Shown piece by piece: positions 25,637 through 35,285 of a stretch of 64,000 bases of DNA (within the stretch, counting starts at the first letter, position 1; each line of letters starts with the position of its first letter). The position numbers were made by a program, and so were the translations under genes. The stretch is from Lachnospiraceae bacterium (GTDB lineage: Bacteria; Bacillota; Clostridia; Lachnospirales; Lachnospiraceae): contig JALCKY010000006.1 in assembly GCA_022647575.1 (NCBI GenBank), positions 1 to 64,000 on the forward strand, in the 5' to 3' direction. The notes beneath the pieces were generated by a model. That model worked only from the letters and a program-made list of their open reading frames with translations. It was not told where the DNA came from and made no database searches.

Positions 25637-26587
25637 ATGAAACTTTCAGTGGTGATTCCCTGCCATAATGAAGAGGGGAACATTCAGCCGCTGCTTGGAA
25701 TGTTTGAAAAAGAATTCGGCACGCTGATGGCAGAGACGGAATTTATTTTTGTCAACGACGGAAGCAGGGACGGGACGCTGGCGCAGCTGAAGAAGGAACT
25801 TTCCCGCCCGTGCGGCAGAATGAAGATTGTTGATTTCTCCCGCAATTTCGGGAAGGAATCCGCCATCCTCGCGGGTCTTCAGAATGCAGAGGGAGACTAC
25901 ACGGCCATCATCGACGGCGACGGACAGCAGAACCCGAAGTATATCGTGCAGATGCTGGAAATCATCACGAAGGACCCGGACATCGACTGCGTGGCAGCTT
26001 TTCAGAATAAGCGCAGGGAAAACGCATTCAGCCGTTTCTGCAAGAGCGCATTCTACCGGGTGATGAACCGCCTGTGTTCCGTGCATCTGAAGGAGGCCGC
26101 TTCCGATTTCCGTGTCTTCAACAGGAACTTCCGGGATGCGATTCTTTCTCTTCCGGAACTCTGCCGTTTTTCGAAAGGCATTTTTTCCTGGGTCGGCTAC
26201 CGGACGGAATATATCGAATACCAGGTGGAAGACAGGATTACCGGCAGCACGAACTGGTCCTTTACGGACCTGATGCGCTATGGGTTTGTCGGCATTGTCG
26301 CCTTTTCCACAAAACCTCTGGAGATTGCGGCAGTCGTCGGAAGTCTCTACACGGTCGTGGCATTTATCGCAACGCTTTATGTCTTTATCAAGGCAATGAT
26401 CTATGGGGATCCGGTCGCAGGCTATCCGACCATCATGTGCGTCCTGCTTTTCAGCTTCGGACTTCTTTTCATGTTCATCGGGATCCTCGGACGGTATATT
26501 TCAAATGCCTATATTGAAAGCAAGAAACGGCCGGCTTATCTGATCAAGCACATTTACGATTCGAAGGAAGGAACAAACAGGCTGTGA
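25637..26587 (+). CDS. GtrB-like family 2 glycosyltransferase
   Basis: A 316-residue GT2 enzyme of the polyprenyl-phosphate glucosyltransferase (GtrB/DPM-like) type. The N-terminal catalytic domain has SVVIPCHNEEGNI, FVNDGSRDGT, SRNFGKESAILAG and the DxD-like IDGDGQQNP. Two C-terminal membrane helices (about 230-300) follow. Such enzymes load a sugar from UDP-sugar onto the lipid carrier, which a GtrII-type partner then uses in surface glycan modification. That partner lies 3 bases upstream, and the deacetylase downstream overlaps by four bases, so the three genes form one unit. Confidence 0.88.
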   Translation: MKLSVVIPCHNEEGNIQPLLGMFEKEFGTLMAETEFIFVNDGSRDGTLAQLKKELSRPCGRMKIVDFSRNFGKESAILAGLQNAEGDYTAIIDGDGQQNPKYIVQMLEIITKDPDIDCVAAFQNKRRENAFSRFCKSAFYRVMNRLCSVHLKEAASDFRVFNRNFRDAILSLPELCRFSKGIFSWVGYRTEYIEYQVEDRITGSTNWSFTDLMRYGFVGIVAFSTKPLEIAAVVGSLYTVVAFIATLYVFIKAMIYGDPVAGYPTIMCVLLFSFGLLFMFIGILGRYISNAYIESKKRPAYLIKHIYDSKEGTNRL

Positions 26588-27486
26588 AAAAAATCTTTGA
26601 CTTTCACGCGGATGATTTTGCGCTGACCGAACATGCTTCGGCCGACATTATCCAGCTGATACTCCACGGACACGCAGACAGCATCAGCATTCTGCCGAAC
26701 ATGTCCTGCTTCGATTCTGCTATGGAAATGCTGAATGAGGAAATCCTCGGCCGCGGCTTCGAGGTTCCGGTTTCCGTCCATCTGAATTTCATGGAGGGCC
26801 GCTGCCTTTCCTCCCCGGAGGAACTGCCGGACCTGGTTGATGAAAAAGGATATTTTACGGCGGACTGGGGCGGCCTTGTCAAGGCATCTTTCAATCCGCT
26901 CAGGAAAGAGGCTGTCCGCAGTGAACTGACGAGGGAAATAGAAGCGCAGATCGACCGTGTCCGGAGCTCTCTTCCGGCGGGTACGCCGCTGCGGCTCGAC
27001 AGCCATCAGCATACGCACATGATCCCGGTTGTGCGGGAAGCCCTGGATGCGGCTGTCCGGGAAAAGGATTATCCGGTCGTCTTTATCCGGAATGCCCGGG
27101 AACCTCTGCAGCCGTTCCTTGCCCAGACGGCTTACCTCAGATCCTATCAGCCGGTCAATCTGGTCAAGAACCGCGTGATTGCTTCCTTTGCGGGAAAACT
27201 GGAGCAGGACCTGAAGGAAAAGAAGCTTCCGCGGACTTCCCTGTGCGGCCTTGTGCTTTCGGGACACATGGATGAGAAGCGGGTCCGTGCGGTGATGCCG
27301 GGGCTGGAACATTTCCTGGAAGGGTACGGAGGAACCATGGAAATCCTCTTTCATCCGGGCCGCGCGCTGCCGGAGGAGATCGGAGAAGAGTTCACGAAAA
27401 AAGGTTTTGTGGACTTTCATCTTTCAAATGGAAGGAAAGTGGAAGGGAAAGCATTGATTGCCTTGACAACTGGGAAAGAATTATGA
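26584..27486 (+). CDS. ChbG/HpnK (YdjC-like) carbohydrate deacetylase
   Basis: A 300-residue YdjC-fold protein. The metal site is visible as HADDFALT near the N-terminus and the paired histidines in DSHQHTHMIPV, with SVHLNFMEG between. Characterised members remove acetyl groups from chito-oligosaccharides or hopanoid head groups. The start is GTG at 26584, overlapping the GT2 stop (GTGA). Placed behind the Gtr-type genes, it may deacetylate a surface sugar or its lipid-linked precursor. The promoter of the following tRNA operon lies within its last codons. Confidence 0.82.
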   Translation: MKKIFDFHADDFALTEHASADIIQLILHGHADSISILPNMSCFDSAMEMLNEEILGRGFEVPVSVHLNFMEGRCLSSPEELPDLVDEKGYFTADWGGLVKASFNPLRKEAVRSELTREIEAQIDRVRSSLPAGTPLRLDSHQHTHMIPVVREALDAAVREKDYPVVFIRNAREPLQPFLAQTAYLRSYQPVNLVKNRVIASFAGKLEQDLKEKKLPRTSLCGLVLSGHMDEKRVRAVMPGLEHFLEGYGGTMEILFHPGRALPEEIGEEFTKKGFVDFHLSNGRKVEGKALIALTTGKEL

Positions 27487-27490
27487 TAAT
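27463..27490 (+). promoter_or_regulatory. Promoter of the four-tRNA operon
   Basis: TTGACA (27463-27468) lies inside the end of the deacetylase gene. GATAAT (27485-27490) follows at 16-base spacing; TAATAT at 27487 is an alternative at 18. Confidence 0.65.
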
Positions 27491-27539
27491 ATACTAAAGT
27501 TGCGTAAGGACATTATGCATCTGTCCATGGCTTTCTTAT

Positions 27540-27613
<74 letters not shown>

Positions 27614-27618
27614 GTTGC

Positions 27619-27693
27619 GGTGGGAGTAGCGCAGTTGGTTAGCGCGCCAGATTGTGGCTCTGGAGATCGTGGGTTCGAGTCCCATCTTCCACC
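27619..27693 (+). tRNA. tRNA-His (anticodon GUG)
   Basis: The extra 5' G (-1) typical of tRNA-His is at 27619, opposite C73. Acceptor arms GTGGGAG and CTTCCAC pair with one G-T wobble. The anticodon stem CCAGA/TCTGG encloses TTGTGGC, giving GTG. Confidence 0.94.
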
Positions 27694-27729
27694 CTTAGCA
27701 GCACGAAACGCCTGCACCATAGACGGTAT

Positions 27730-27801
27730 TGGGCTATCGCCAAGGGGTAAGGCACAGCACTTTGACTGCTGCATTCGGTGGTCCGAATCCACCTAGCCCA
27801 G
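27730..27801 (+). tRNA. tRNA-Gln (anticodon UUG)
   Basis: Acceptor arms TGGGCTA and TAGCCCA pair, discriminator G. The anticodon stem CAGCA/TGCTG encloses CTTTGAC, giving TTG. The weak U1-A72 pair is normal for tRNA-Gln. Confidence 0.94.
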
Positions 27802-27806
27802 ATTGC

Positions 27807-27879
27807 GGGACATTAGCTCAGGTGGTAGAGCACTTGACTTTTAATCAAGTTGTCCGGGGTTCGAGTCCCCGATGTCTCA
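27807..27879 (+). tRNA. tRNA-Lys (anticodon UUU)
   Basis: Acceptor arms GGGACAT and ATGTCTC pair with one G-T wobble, discriminator A. The anticodon stem CTTGA/TCAAG encloses CTTTTAA, giving TTT. Confidence 0.94.
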
Positions 27880-27883
27880 CTGG

Positions 27884-27921
27884 AAAAGGCCGTAGATCCG
27901 AAAGGATTTACGGCCTTTTTT
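27884..27921 (+). terminator. Terminator of the four-tRNA operon
   Basis: GGCCGTAGATCC and GGATTTACGGCC form a 12-bp stem with one wobble around a GAAA tetraloop, followed by six T. Confidence 0.93.
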
Positions 27922-28033
27922 ATGTCCCCGGGGACAGCCTTTCGCAGCGGAAGGATTTCGGTTATTGCGCGGTTTTTGATAATGGAATATACTGTTCTTG
28001 TTAAAAGATGCAGGCAGAGAGGACATGATCCCC

Positions 28034-28333
28034 ATGAAAATGATGAAGGAAAAACCTGATCATTTTTTCATATTTGAACCTGTGAATTCAGCCGTCTGTC
28101 ATCTTCACCCGAGGGGTGAGACGGACACGCTTTTCTTTTCGGAAAACATACCGGCTCTGCCGGAAATGAGCCGTGAGGAAACTCTGCAGATCACCGCACG
28201 CGAAGCGATGAATCTGACTCTTCTGAATGACCCTTCTGTCGAAAAAAATGATTCCAGACTTTTTTATGAAAGCGTCCATCCGCACGGACATCCGAAAAGA
28301 ACTCTGATCTGTTCAAGACGGTTCTTCCGGTAA
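28034..28333 (+). CDS. Possible small protein, unsupported
   Basis: An open frame of 99 residues occupies most of the 460-base gap after the tRNA terminator. It begins MKMMKEKPDHFFIF and ends in a basic stretch. AGAGAGG lies before it but is 11 or more bases from this ATG; an ATG at 28025 is too close to the same motif. I recognise no family, signal peptide or membrane segment. It could be a real small gene, a remnant, or chance. Confidence 0.3.
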   Translation: MKMMKEKPDHFFIFEPVNSAVCHLHPRGETDTLFFSENIPALPEMSREETLQITAREAMNLTLLNDPSVEKNDSRLFYESVHPHGHPKRTLICSRRFFR

Positions 28334-28382
28334 GACTGTCTGCAGTGCCTAAAAAAAGAAATTCTTCGCGGAAAGGGTTGAA

Positions 28383-30572
28383 ATGGAAGGAAATTCATGT
28401 GAAAATGGCAGCGGTCTGCTGTATTCGAAACCAATTGACATCCGTGATTTCTGTGATATGGAACGGTTTGAACAGATGATGAAGGACTGGGCAGCAAGCA
28501 CGGGTCTTGCTACGGTTGCAGTGGGACGTGACGGGAAATATATCAGCGGCTGCTATAATTTTACGGACTTCTGTCAGAAACTGACGCGGAAAAGTCCGGA
28601 AGGTCTCCGGCGATGCATCGAATGTGACCGCAGGGGATCCGGCACATATCTCTGCCATGCAGGGCTGGTGGATTTTTCTGCACCGATCACCCTGGAAGAC
28701 GGAACCCTGCTGGGCCGCATCATCGGCGGACAGGTACTGCCGGATAAGCCGGATGGAGCGAAATTCCGCGCAACGGCAGAAGAACTGGGGATAGACGGAG
28801 ATACCTATCTGAAGGCACTTCATAAAGTCAATATCCGCTCGCGTGAAGAGATCCAGTCTTCCGCAGACCTGCTGGCCAATGTTATCAACATGTTTGTCCG
28901 CACGAGCTTTGCCGCACGGAAAAATGCGGCATCCCTGACCGAGCGGGCAAGGATTATCTCCTCGCTAGGCAGGATTTATTTCTGTGATTATTATATCGAT
29001 ATCGACGGCGATTCTTTCCTGGAACTGGATGCCGTCGATGAACTGCATCAGTACGTGAAAAGCCGCGGACGTGCTTCCGGACTGCTGGCAAGTGCCTGCA
29101 GGTATTTTGCCGAAGGTGATTATCAGAAGGATTTTGAAAGCTTTGCGGACCTCTCCACGCTGAAAAGCCGTATTGGAAAAAGGCAGAGTATTGTCCTGGA
29201 ATTTCTCTGTGAAAAACCGGGCTGGTGCAGGGCTTCCTTTATTACGGTGGACCGCGATGAAGAAGGTCTTGCTTCCCATGTGATTTTTGCCATTCAGAAC
29301 ATTCAGGAGGAAAAGGAACAGGAAATCAGGAACCGTCTTCTTCTGAAAAAGACTGCAGACGAGGCAAACAGGGCGAATCATGCCAAAACGGATTTTCTGT
29401 CGCGTATGAGCCATGATATGCGTACGCCTCTCAACGGCATTATCGGCATGACTTATTTGGCAAGGCAGGAGGAGAATCCGGCAAAGACCGCGGATTATCT
29501 GGAAAAGATCGACACTTCTTCCAAATTTCTGCTCGGGCTGATCAACGATATTCTCGATATGACGAAAGCCGAGAGCAATAAAATCGAACTCCATCCGGAA
29601 CCGTATTCTCCGAAAGAGTTCAGCAGCTATCTGGATTCGGTTTTCCTTCCGCTCTGCCGGGAGAAGAACCAGCATTTCATCGTGGAGCTGCATCCGGCCG
29701 AAGGACGTGTTCCTGTCGTGGATAAGCTGAGAATCAACCAGATCGTCTTCAACCTTCTGTCGAACTCCGTGAAATACACGCCGGAAGGCGGGACGGTTTC
29801 CTGCCGCATGGATTTCCGCCGGCTGGAGGAAGACAGACAGAATCGGCATGACGCTGAAAGTCGCGGACACCGGAATCGGCATCAGCCAGGCCTTCCAGAA
29901 AGTTTTGTTCGATCCGTTTACCCAGGAAAACCGCAGCGACACGGATGCCAAGCGCGGCTCCGGTCTGGGTCTTGCCATTGCCAAGCGAATGGCCGGACTG
30001 ATGGGAGGCACGATTGCCGTTGAAAGCGAGGTTGGCAAAGGGACGGTTTTTACTGTCGCAGATCGAGTGCGGCAGCGTGCCCTCTGAGCAGGTTCTGCCG
30101 GCAGCGGAAAGCAGGAAGGATTCCTTTGAACTTGAAAGGAATCCATGTTCTGCTCTGTGAGGATCATCCTCTGAATCAGGAAATTGCCCGTCTGATCCTG
30201 GAACAGAAAGGAATTCTGGTGGAGACGGCGGAAAATGGACAGGAGGGCGTGCAGAAATTCTCCCGTTCAGCGCTTTACTTCTACAGTGCCGTTCTGATGG
30301 ACATCCGGATGCCGCTGCTCGACGGCTATGCGGCAGCTTCCGCGATCCGGTCCCTGAACCGGGCGGATGCTGTTTCTGTTCCGATCATTGCCATGTCGGC
30401 AGATGCTTTTACGGACGACGTGAACCGCTGTCTGGATGCCGGCATGAACGGACACATAGCAAAGCCGATCGATCCGGAAAAATTGTATGCCGTGCTGCAG
30501 GAAGCAGTGCAGCACAGAAGTCTTATGGAAATGGAACCCGATGGAAATACGGCTGAAACAGCCGAAAGATAA
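28383..30572 (+). pseudogene. PocR-sensor hybrid histidine kinase, frameshifted
   Basis: The remains of one long hybrid kinase. The N-terminus is a PocR-type ligand-binding domain (CIECDRRGSG, RIIGGQVLPDKPD). Next come HisKA with SRMSHDMRTPLNGI and an ATPase domain that breaks after FRRLEEDRQ. There ACAGACAG (29833-29840) looks like a 4-bp duplication; without it the frame would read on into GMTLKVADTGIGIS. The G2 box (GSGLGLAIAK) survives to a stop at 30087. At least two more shifts (near 30057 and 30131) separate it from a receiver domain (LLCEDHPLN, LMDIRMPLLDG, HIAKPID) ending at 30572. Several independent breaks point to true decay. PocR domains often sense small diols or similar metabolites. 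A CWB2 protease gene follows after 11 bases. Confidence 0.8.
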
Positions 30573-30583
30573 GGAGGTTTTTT

Positions 30584-33500
30584 ATGAGGAAAAAAGCTCT
30601 GGTTTTATCTGCATTTCTGACGTCGGCAGCGGTTCTGCTTTCCTGCGTTCCATGGAGTGTTTCGGCGGAGACTTCGTCAGGCGGCGGCCGGGCGCTTGTC
30701 TGCGTCGAAGCCGGAAATGGTGAGAGTCTCCTCCAGGCGGAGGGAACCGGCAATTACAGCTGGGAACCCCTGATGGATGTTTCGGACGCGGAAGGAGACG
30801 GTACGCTGAATTCTTCGGAAGGCAGCACGCGTGAAATCATGTTGGTAACTTCTTCCTGGATGTCCACGGATGAACTGATTTCAAAACTGGAGCAGCGCAG
30901 CGACGTGCTGTATGCGGAGCCGGATACGGAAGTATCCGTCGACTGGGAAGGTTCGGAGGAAACGGATCTGCTTTCTTCCTCATCGATAGCAGACTATACG
31001 TCCTTTCAGTGGGGACTTCAGAATAACGGAACGATGGAGGATGGCACTGCCGGGTATGACATCGGGAATACAGAAAAGCTGAAGGGCTCTTCGGATGTTA
31101 TCATTGCTGTGGAAGATTCGGGAATCCAATACGATCATCCAAGTCTCGCGAGCCGGATGTATGATCTTTCAGCCTATCCCCAGCTGATGAAAGATACCGG
31201 ATGCGGGAAATACGGAATCAACTTTTCGACAGACAACGGAAAATACGGATCGAACGATGTCATGGATCGTGCCGGCCACGGAACGCACTGTGCAGGAATC
31301 ATCTGCGCGGACGGGACGAACGGCGGAACCCAGGGCGTCATGAGCGATGCAAGGCTTATCGCTGTGCGGACACTGAATGCAAAAGGTTCGGGGAGCACTT
31401 CCCAGCAGGTGGCCGGATTCAACTGGCTGGTCCAGGCAAAGACGAAATACGGGGTCAACATCAGGGCGATGAGCTATTCCGTGGGAGGCCCGAATGCATC
31501 CTACAGTGAAAAACTGGCGCTGGAGGAAATGGAGAAAGCCGGCATCACCCCCGATCGTAGCTTCCGGAAATGAAGCGACGGATCTGGACACGATACCGGA
31601 CAGCACAAGCCTTCAGCGCACCGGATCCTCCATCGCTGTGGATGCCATGGATGCTGCCGGTGAGGTTACGCCTTATTCCAACTACGGGTGGGATACGGAT
31701 CTTGTTGCGCCGGGAGCAGGAATCCTCTCCACGATTGCCGATGTGGATAAGAATTTCTGTCCTTTTCTTGCCAAAAAGAGCGGCAGGGCCATTGTCTATG
31801 AAGGTTTCGAAGATGCCGGTGCAGAAGATACGGTCGACCCGAGTACGGCCAAGGGGCTGAAATTCCATTATTATAGCAGCAGCAAAAGTGACGGGCTGGG
31901 AGATGCCGTCACGATCGGGAATCATTATTTCATCGGAAAACACTGCATGGAACTCAATTACGGAAAGGCAGATTATTCGGGACTTGTCACCATCGTCTCC
32001 GAGCCGATTGATCTTTCTGAAGAATTTTCCGCCGCAGACCTGACGAATGTCTTTGCAAACCTTGCCCTCTTTACGAACAGCGGAGGTGCCAGCTATGTGG
32101 CAGTGGACTTTAGGACAACGACGGGTTTTACGAGCCAGTTCTTACGTATGGCAGGTTCAGCCAACCAGTGGAAAATCGCTTACGGCGGCGGCAACAGCGC
32201 CGGCATCAGCGATATCAACCAGACTCCGCTGAGCCTGATTAATAATGACGAACAGGAACTGGATACGAAGCATTTCCAGGTCATGATCCGCGTTATGATG
32301 AATTTGAACAGTCAGGTCTGGATCGATGATTTCGGAGTGGGGACAGGACTGGACAGCTTTGAGATCTACGGCGGCACATCGATGGCGACACCGATGACGA
32401 CCGGCGTGTACGGGCTGCTCTGCGCAAGCCATCCGGATGAAACGGCATCGAAGATTTCTGCCCGTGTCATCGGAGGAACCGTAAAGGAAGACCAGTATTC
32501 GGAAATCTGCTGCAGCAGCGGGAGGCTGAATGCGGCCAAGGCGGATACCAATCCGGATCCGGTTATCCAGGATACTTCACTGGACAGCGGAAAACTTACG
32601 CTTGAGGGATGGTTCCTGGGAGATGCAGGCATGGTCACGGTCGGAGGGCAGGAAGCAGATATCTTAAGCTGGACGGCTGATTCCGGCAATACCCGCGGAT
32701 CCGTTACGGTCAGGGTGCCTTCCGGTCTCGAAGGCCGGCAGATTGTCGTCATCACGCGGGAAGACGGTGCATACGGCAGGAAGAAGGCAGAAGTCAGCAG
32801 TTCCTCCACGGAATTCAAAGAACTTACCATTCCGGAATCCGGACATGGCTATCAGGATGTCAAAACAACCCAGCTGTTTACGGTCGGCGATACGGTCTAT
32901 GCGATTTTCATGGACTACGGCGTTGAGAATTCGAAGATATCGGGTTCTTATCTGCAGCGGTATGACGCAGCTAAGAATGCATGGGAATATGTCGATAAGC
33001 TGAACAGTCACTGCGAGGGAGATGAGATAACCGATGCCGTCAGCATCGGCGGGAAGATTTATTTCATGTGCTCGACTTTCGATCAAACTGCGGAAACAAA
33101 AGCAACGAAAAACTATAAGGGACAGATCGCGGAATATGACCCGGAGTCCATGACATGGAAGTTCATTGGCAGCATGGGCGACCTCCCGGCTTATGCAAAA
33201 CTCTGCCTTTATGACGGAAAGATTGTGTGCCTGGGAGGGGCGAAAGGCGGTTCTGACGTCAATACGATCCTGACGGTCGATCCGGAAACCTGGGCTGTGA
33301 CCCAGGTGGAATCATCTCTTCCGGACGCAACAAGCGGTATCCAGGCGGTTTCCTGCAACGGGAAACTGGTCATTGAGGATACGTCGCTGGAAGAAAGGAA
33401 CATCCTTGTCACTGACCTGACGAATACGGAATCCTACAGCCTGCCTCCTTATGACGCAGGACAGGCATTTGATTTTACGCTGTGCTCCGTCGGAAACCAT

Positions 33501-34655
33501 GTGGTCCTGACCGGCCTTTCCTATACCGGCGACGGGTCTTACACCGATACCTGGATGATGAATCCGGATGACGGGAAATGGGAGCCGGCCGATGTGATGC
33601 TCAGCGATTCCTCGACCAAGAGCACTACATCCGTCTGCGCCGGCGACCGGATGTATGTGTGGGGACAGAATGCCTACACGGACGGACAGACCTTCTTCCG
33701 CAGCTATTCCTTCTGGGATGGGGACTGCACGCGTCTGGCCGGCAGCAGCCGGTACGGTACGGGAGCTGCAGCAGCTCTGAAGGCTTTTCCGAACGGTGCG
33801 GAAACAGCTGTCCTTGTTTCAGGCACGAATTTCCCGGATGCTCTTTCGGCAGCTTCTTATGCGGGTGCCCGGAAGGCTCCGATCCTGATTACGGATCCGG
33901 ACCATATTTCCGAAGAAACGAAAAATGCAATTCTGGCCATGAAGATCCAGAAGGCTGTCATTATCGGCGGCGTGTCTGCCGTATCGAAACAGGTTCAGGA
34001 AGAACTGACTTATACCTGCGGGATCGAGAGTAAGAATATCAGCCGGATCCAGGGCGACGACCGCAGCGGAACGGCACGGGCTGTTTATGAAGAAGGGCTG
34101 AAGGAAGGACTCTATACGACGTCTGCCTGCGTCATCGCTTCCGGTATGAAAGCGGCGGATGCCCTTTCCATTTCACCCTGGTCCTACAGCCTGAAGATGC
34201 CGATATTCCTTACGGATGCTTCCGGCATGATTTCAGCAAAAGATCTCTCTTATGTAAAACAGTTCTCGAAGGTTTATATTGCGGGAGGAACTTCTGCAGT
34301 ATCGGCCGGCTTACAGTCGGAAATCGGAGCAGCGGCAGTCCGTTTCGACGGAGCTGACCGCTATCAGACATCAGCGAAGATCGCAGCGGCATTTGCGGGA
34401 GGCAGCACATCTTATTACAGCGGTACGGCCTTCACGACAGGAAATGATGACAATTTTGCGGATGCCCTGACTGCAGCCGCCCTGCAGGGCGGAAAACCGG
34501 CACCAATCCTTCTGGTGGACGGAACTTCCGGCGCGGGATTCGACCTTGTAAAACAGGCATTTAAGAAATCAGGAGTGACATCCATTACCATTCTCGGCGG
34601 GAATGCGGCTGTGCCGGCAAAGACCGCTGCGGCCGTCAAATCGGCGATTCTGTAG
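30584..34655 (+). pseudogene. Subtilisin-like (S8) CWB2-anchored protease, broken at a C5 tract
   Basis: Two frames (30584-31573 and 31494-34655) form one secreted serine protease of about 1356 residues. It has a signal peptide (to about residue 27) and a propeptide-like part. The S8 residues are Asp178 (VEDSGIQYDHP), His232 (GHGTHCAGI), the oxyanion Asn in VASGNE, and Ser599 (GGTSMATP, numbered after frame repair). The frame breaks at CCCCC (31548-31552); with four C, AGIT joins PIVASGNEATD. About 200 residues are inserted between the oxyanion Asn and the Ser. Downstream are a beta-propeller-like region and three cell wall binding 2 repeats (for example ALVSGTNFPDAL-like units) at the C-terminus. 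An SD (AAGGAGG) is present. It would be a surface protease if the frame is restored. Confidence 0.8.
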
Positions 34656-34663
34656 TAAGACAC

Positions 34664-34695
34664 AAAAAAGAGGCCCGCATCTGCGGGCCTCTTTT
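34664..34695. terminator. Bidirectional terminator
   Basis: GAGGCCCGCA and TGCGGGCCTC form a 10-bp stem around a two-base TC turn, flanked by an A run on the left and a T run on the right. It serves both the protease gene and the minus-strand gene ending at 34719. Confidence 0.88.
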
Positions 34696-34718
34696 CCATC
34701 ACTTCCGTGCAGAGCGGT

Positions 34719-34973
34719 TCAGCCGTGAAGGCCCCGCTCCTGGCGGTCCATGTCTTCCACGACGATATCGTAGATTTCGCCGACGGACGAACCGTATCTC
34801 AGGATATCCCACGGTTCATTTGTATGGAAATGAATCTTGATCGGGTCGCCGTCGCCGCCTACCGCAAGCAGGCAGTCGCCCTTGAAGTTGTTGGTGATAT
34901 AGTCGCGGACTTCATCTTCGTCCAGATCATCGCCGTCAATCAGGAGCTGTGTATCGTATCTGTAAGTCAGCAT
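34719..34973 (-). CDS. Small FakA C-terminal-like protein
   Basis: An 84-residue protein starting MLTYRYDTQLLIDGDDLD and containing DCLLAVGGDGDPIKIHFHTN. This resembles the C-terminal part of the fatty acid kinase FakA/YloV (DAK2-related) proteins, where the G-D-x-x-K-x-H-x-H-T-N motif occurs. The kinase domain itself is absent. A near-perfect SD (GGAGGAAATT) precedes the ATG at 34973; an upstream in-frame ATG at 35048 has no such signal. It stands alone on the minus strand between a bidirectional terminator and tRNA-Leu. Free-standing versions of this domain have no established function that I can name. Confidence 0.7.
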   Translation of the reverse strand: MLTYRYDTQLLIDGDDLDEDEVRDYITNNFKGDCLLAVGGDGDPIKIHFHTNEPWDILRYGSSVGEIYDIVVEDMDRQERGLHG

Positions 34974-35069
34974 AATTTCCTCCGTCTGGGTAAGGATTCT
35001 GTTTCTGAACTGATTATAGCATGTCCGAAACCGTTTCGGACGGAACATTTCACTGAAAATGAATCCGCC

Positions 35070-35098
35070 TTGAATTCCGCTTCCGGCGCTGTTATGAT
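35070..35098 (+). promoter_or_regulatory. Promoter of tRNA-Leu
   Basis: TTGAAT (35070-35075) and TATGAT (35093-35098) are 17 bases apart and end 10 bases before the tRNA. Confidence 0.65.
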
Positions 35099-35108
35099 AA
35101 TAAAGTAC

Positions 35109-35190
35109 GCGGCCGTGACGGAATTGGCAGACGTGCAGGATTTAGGTTCCTGTGCCGAAAGGCGTGTGGGTTCAAATCCCACCGGCCGCA
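35109..35190 (+). tRNA. tRNA-Leu (anticodon UAG)
   Basis: Acceptor arms GCGGCCG and CGGCCGC pair with one G-G-free, near-complete helix, discriminator A. The anticodon stem CAGGA/TCCTG encloses TTTAGGT, giving TAG. A variable arm (TGCCGAAAGGCG) marks it as class II. Confidence 0.94.
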
Positions 35191-35212
35191 TTCGCTAAAA
35201 AGGGAAAACAGG

Positions 35213-35240
35213 TTGCTTTTTCTATCCGAACGGATATAAT
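35213..35240 (+). promoter_or_regulatory. Promoter of trkA-trkH
   Basis: TTGCTT (35213-35218) and TATAAT (35235-35240) are 16 bases apart, 45 bases before the trkA start. The same hexamers occur at the 18132 promoter. Confidence 0.75.
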
Positions 35241-35285
35241 TGGGAATGAGCAAATCTTTCTTATTTTCCATTGGGGGATTTAAAA

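Noticed and set aside
34707..35198. A 163-codon plus-strand frame over the FakA-like gene and tRNA-Leu
   Set aside because: It runs through the tRNA gene and opposite a minus-strand gene with a near-perfect SD.
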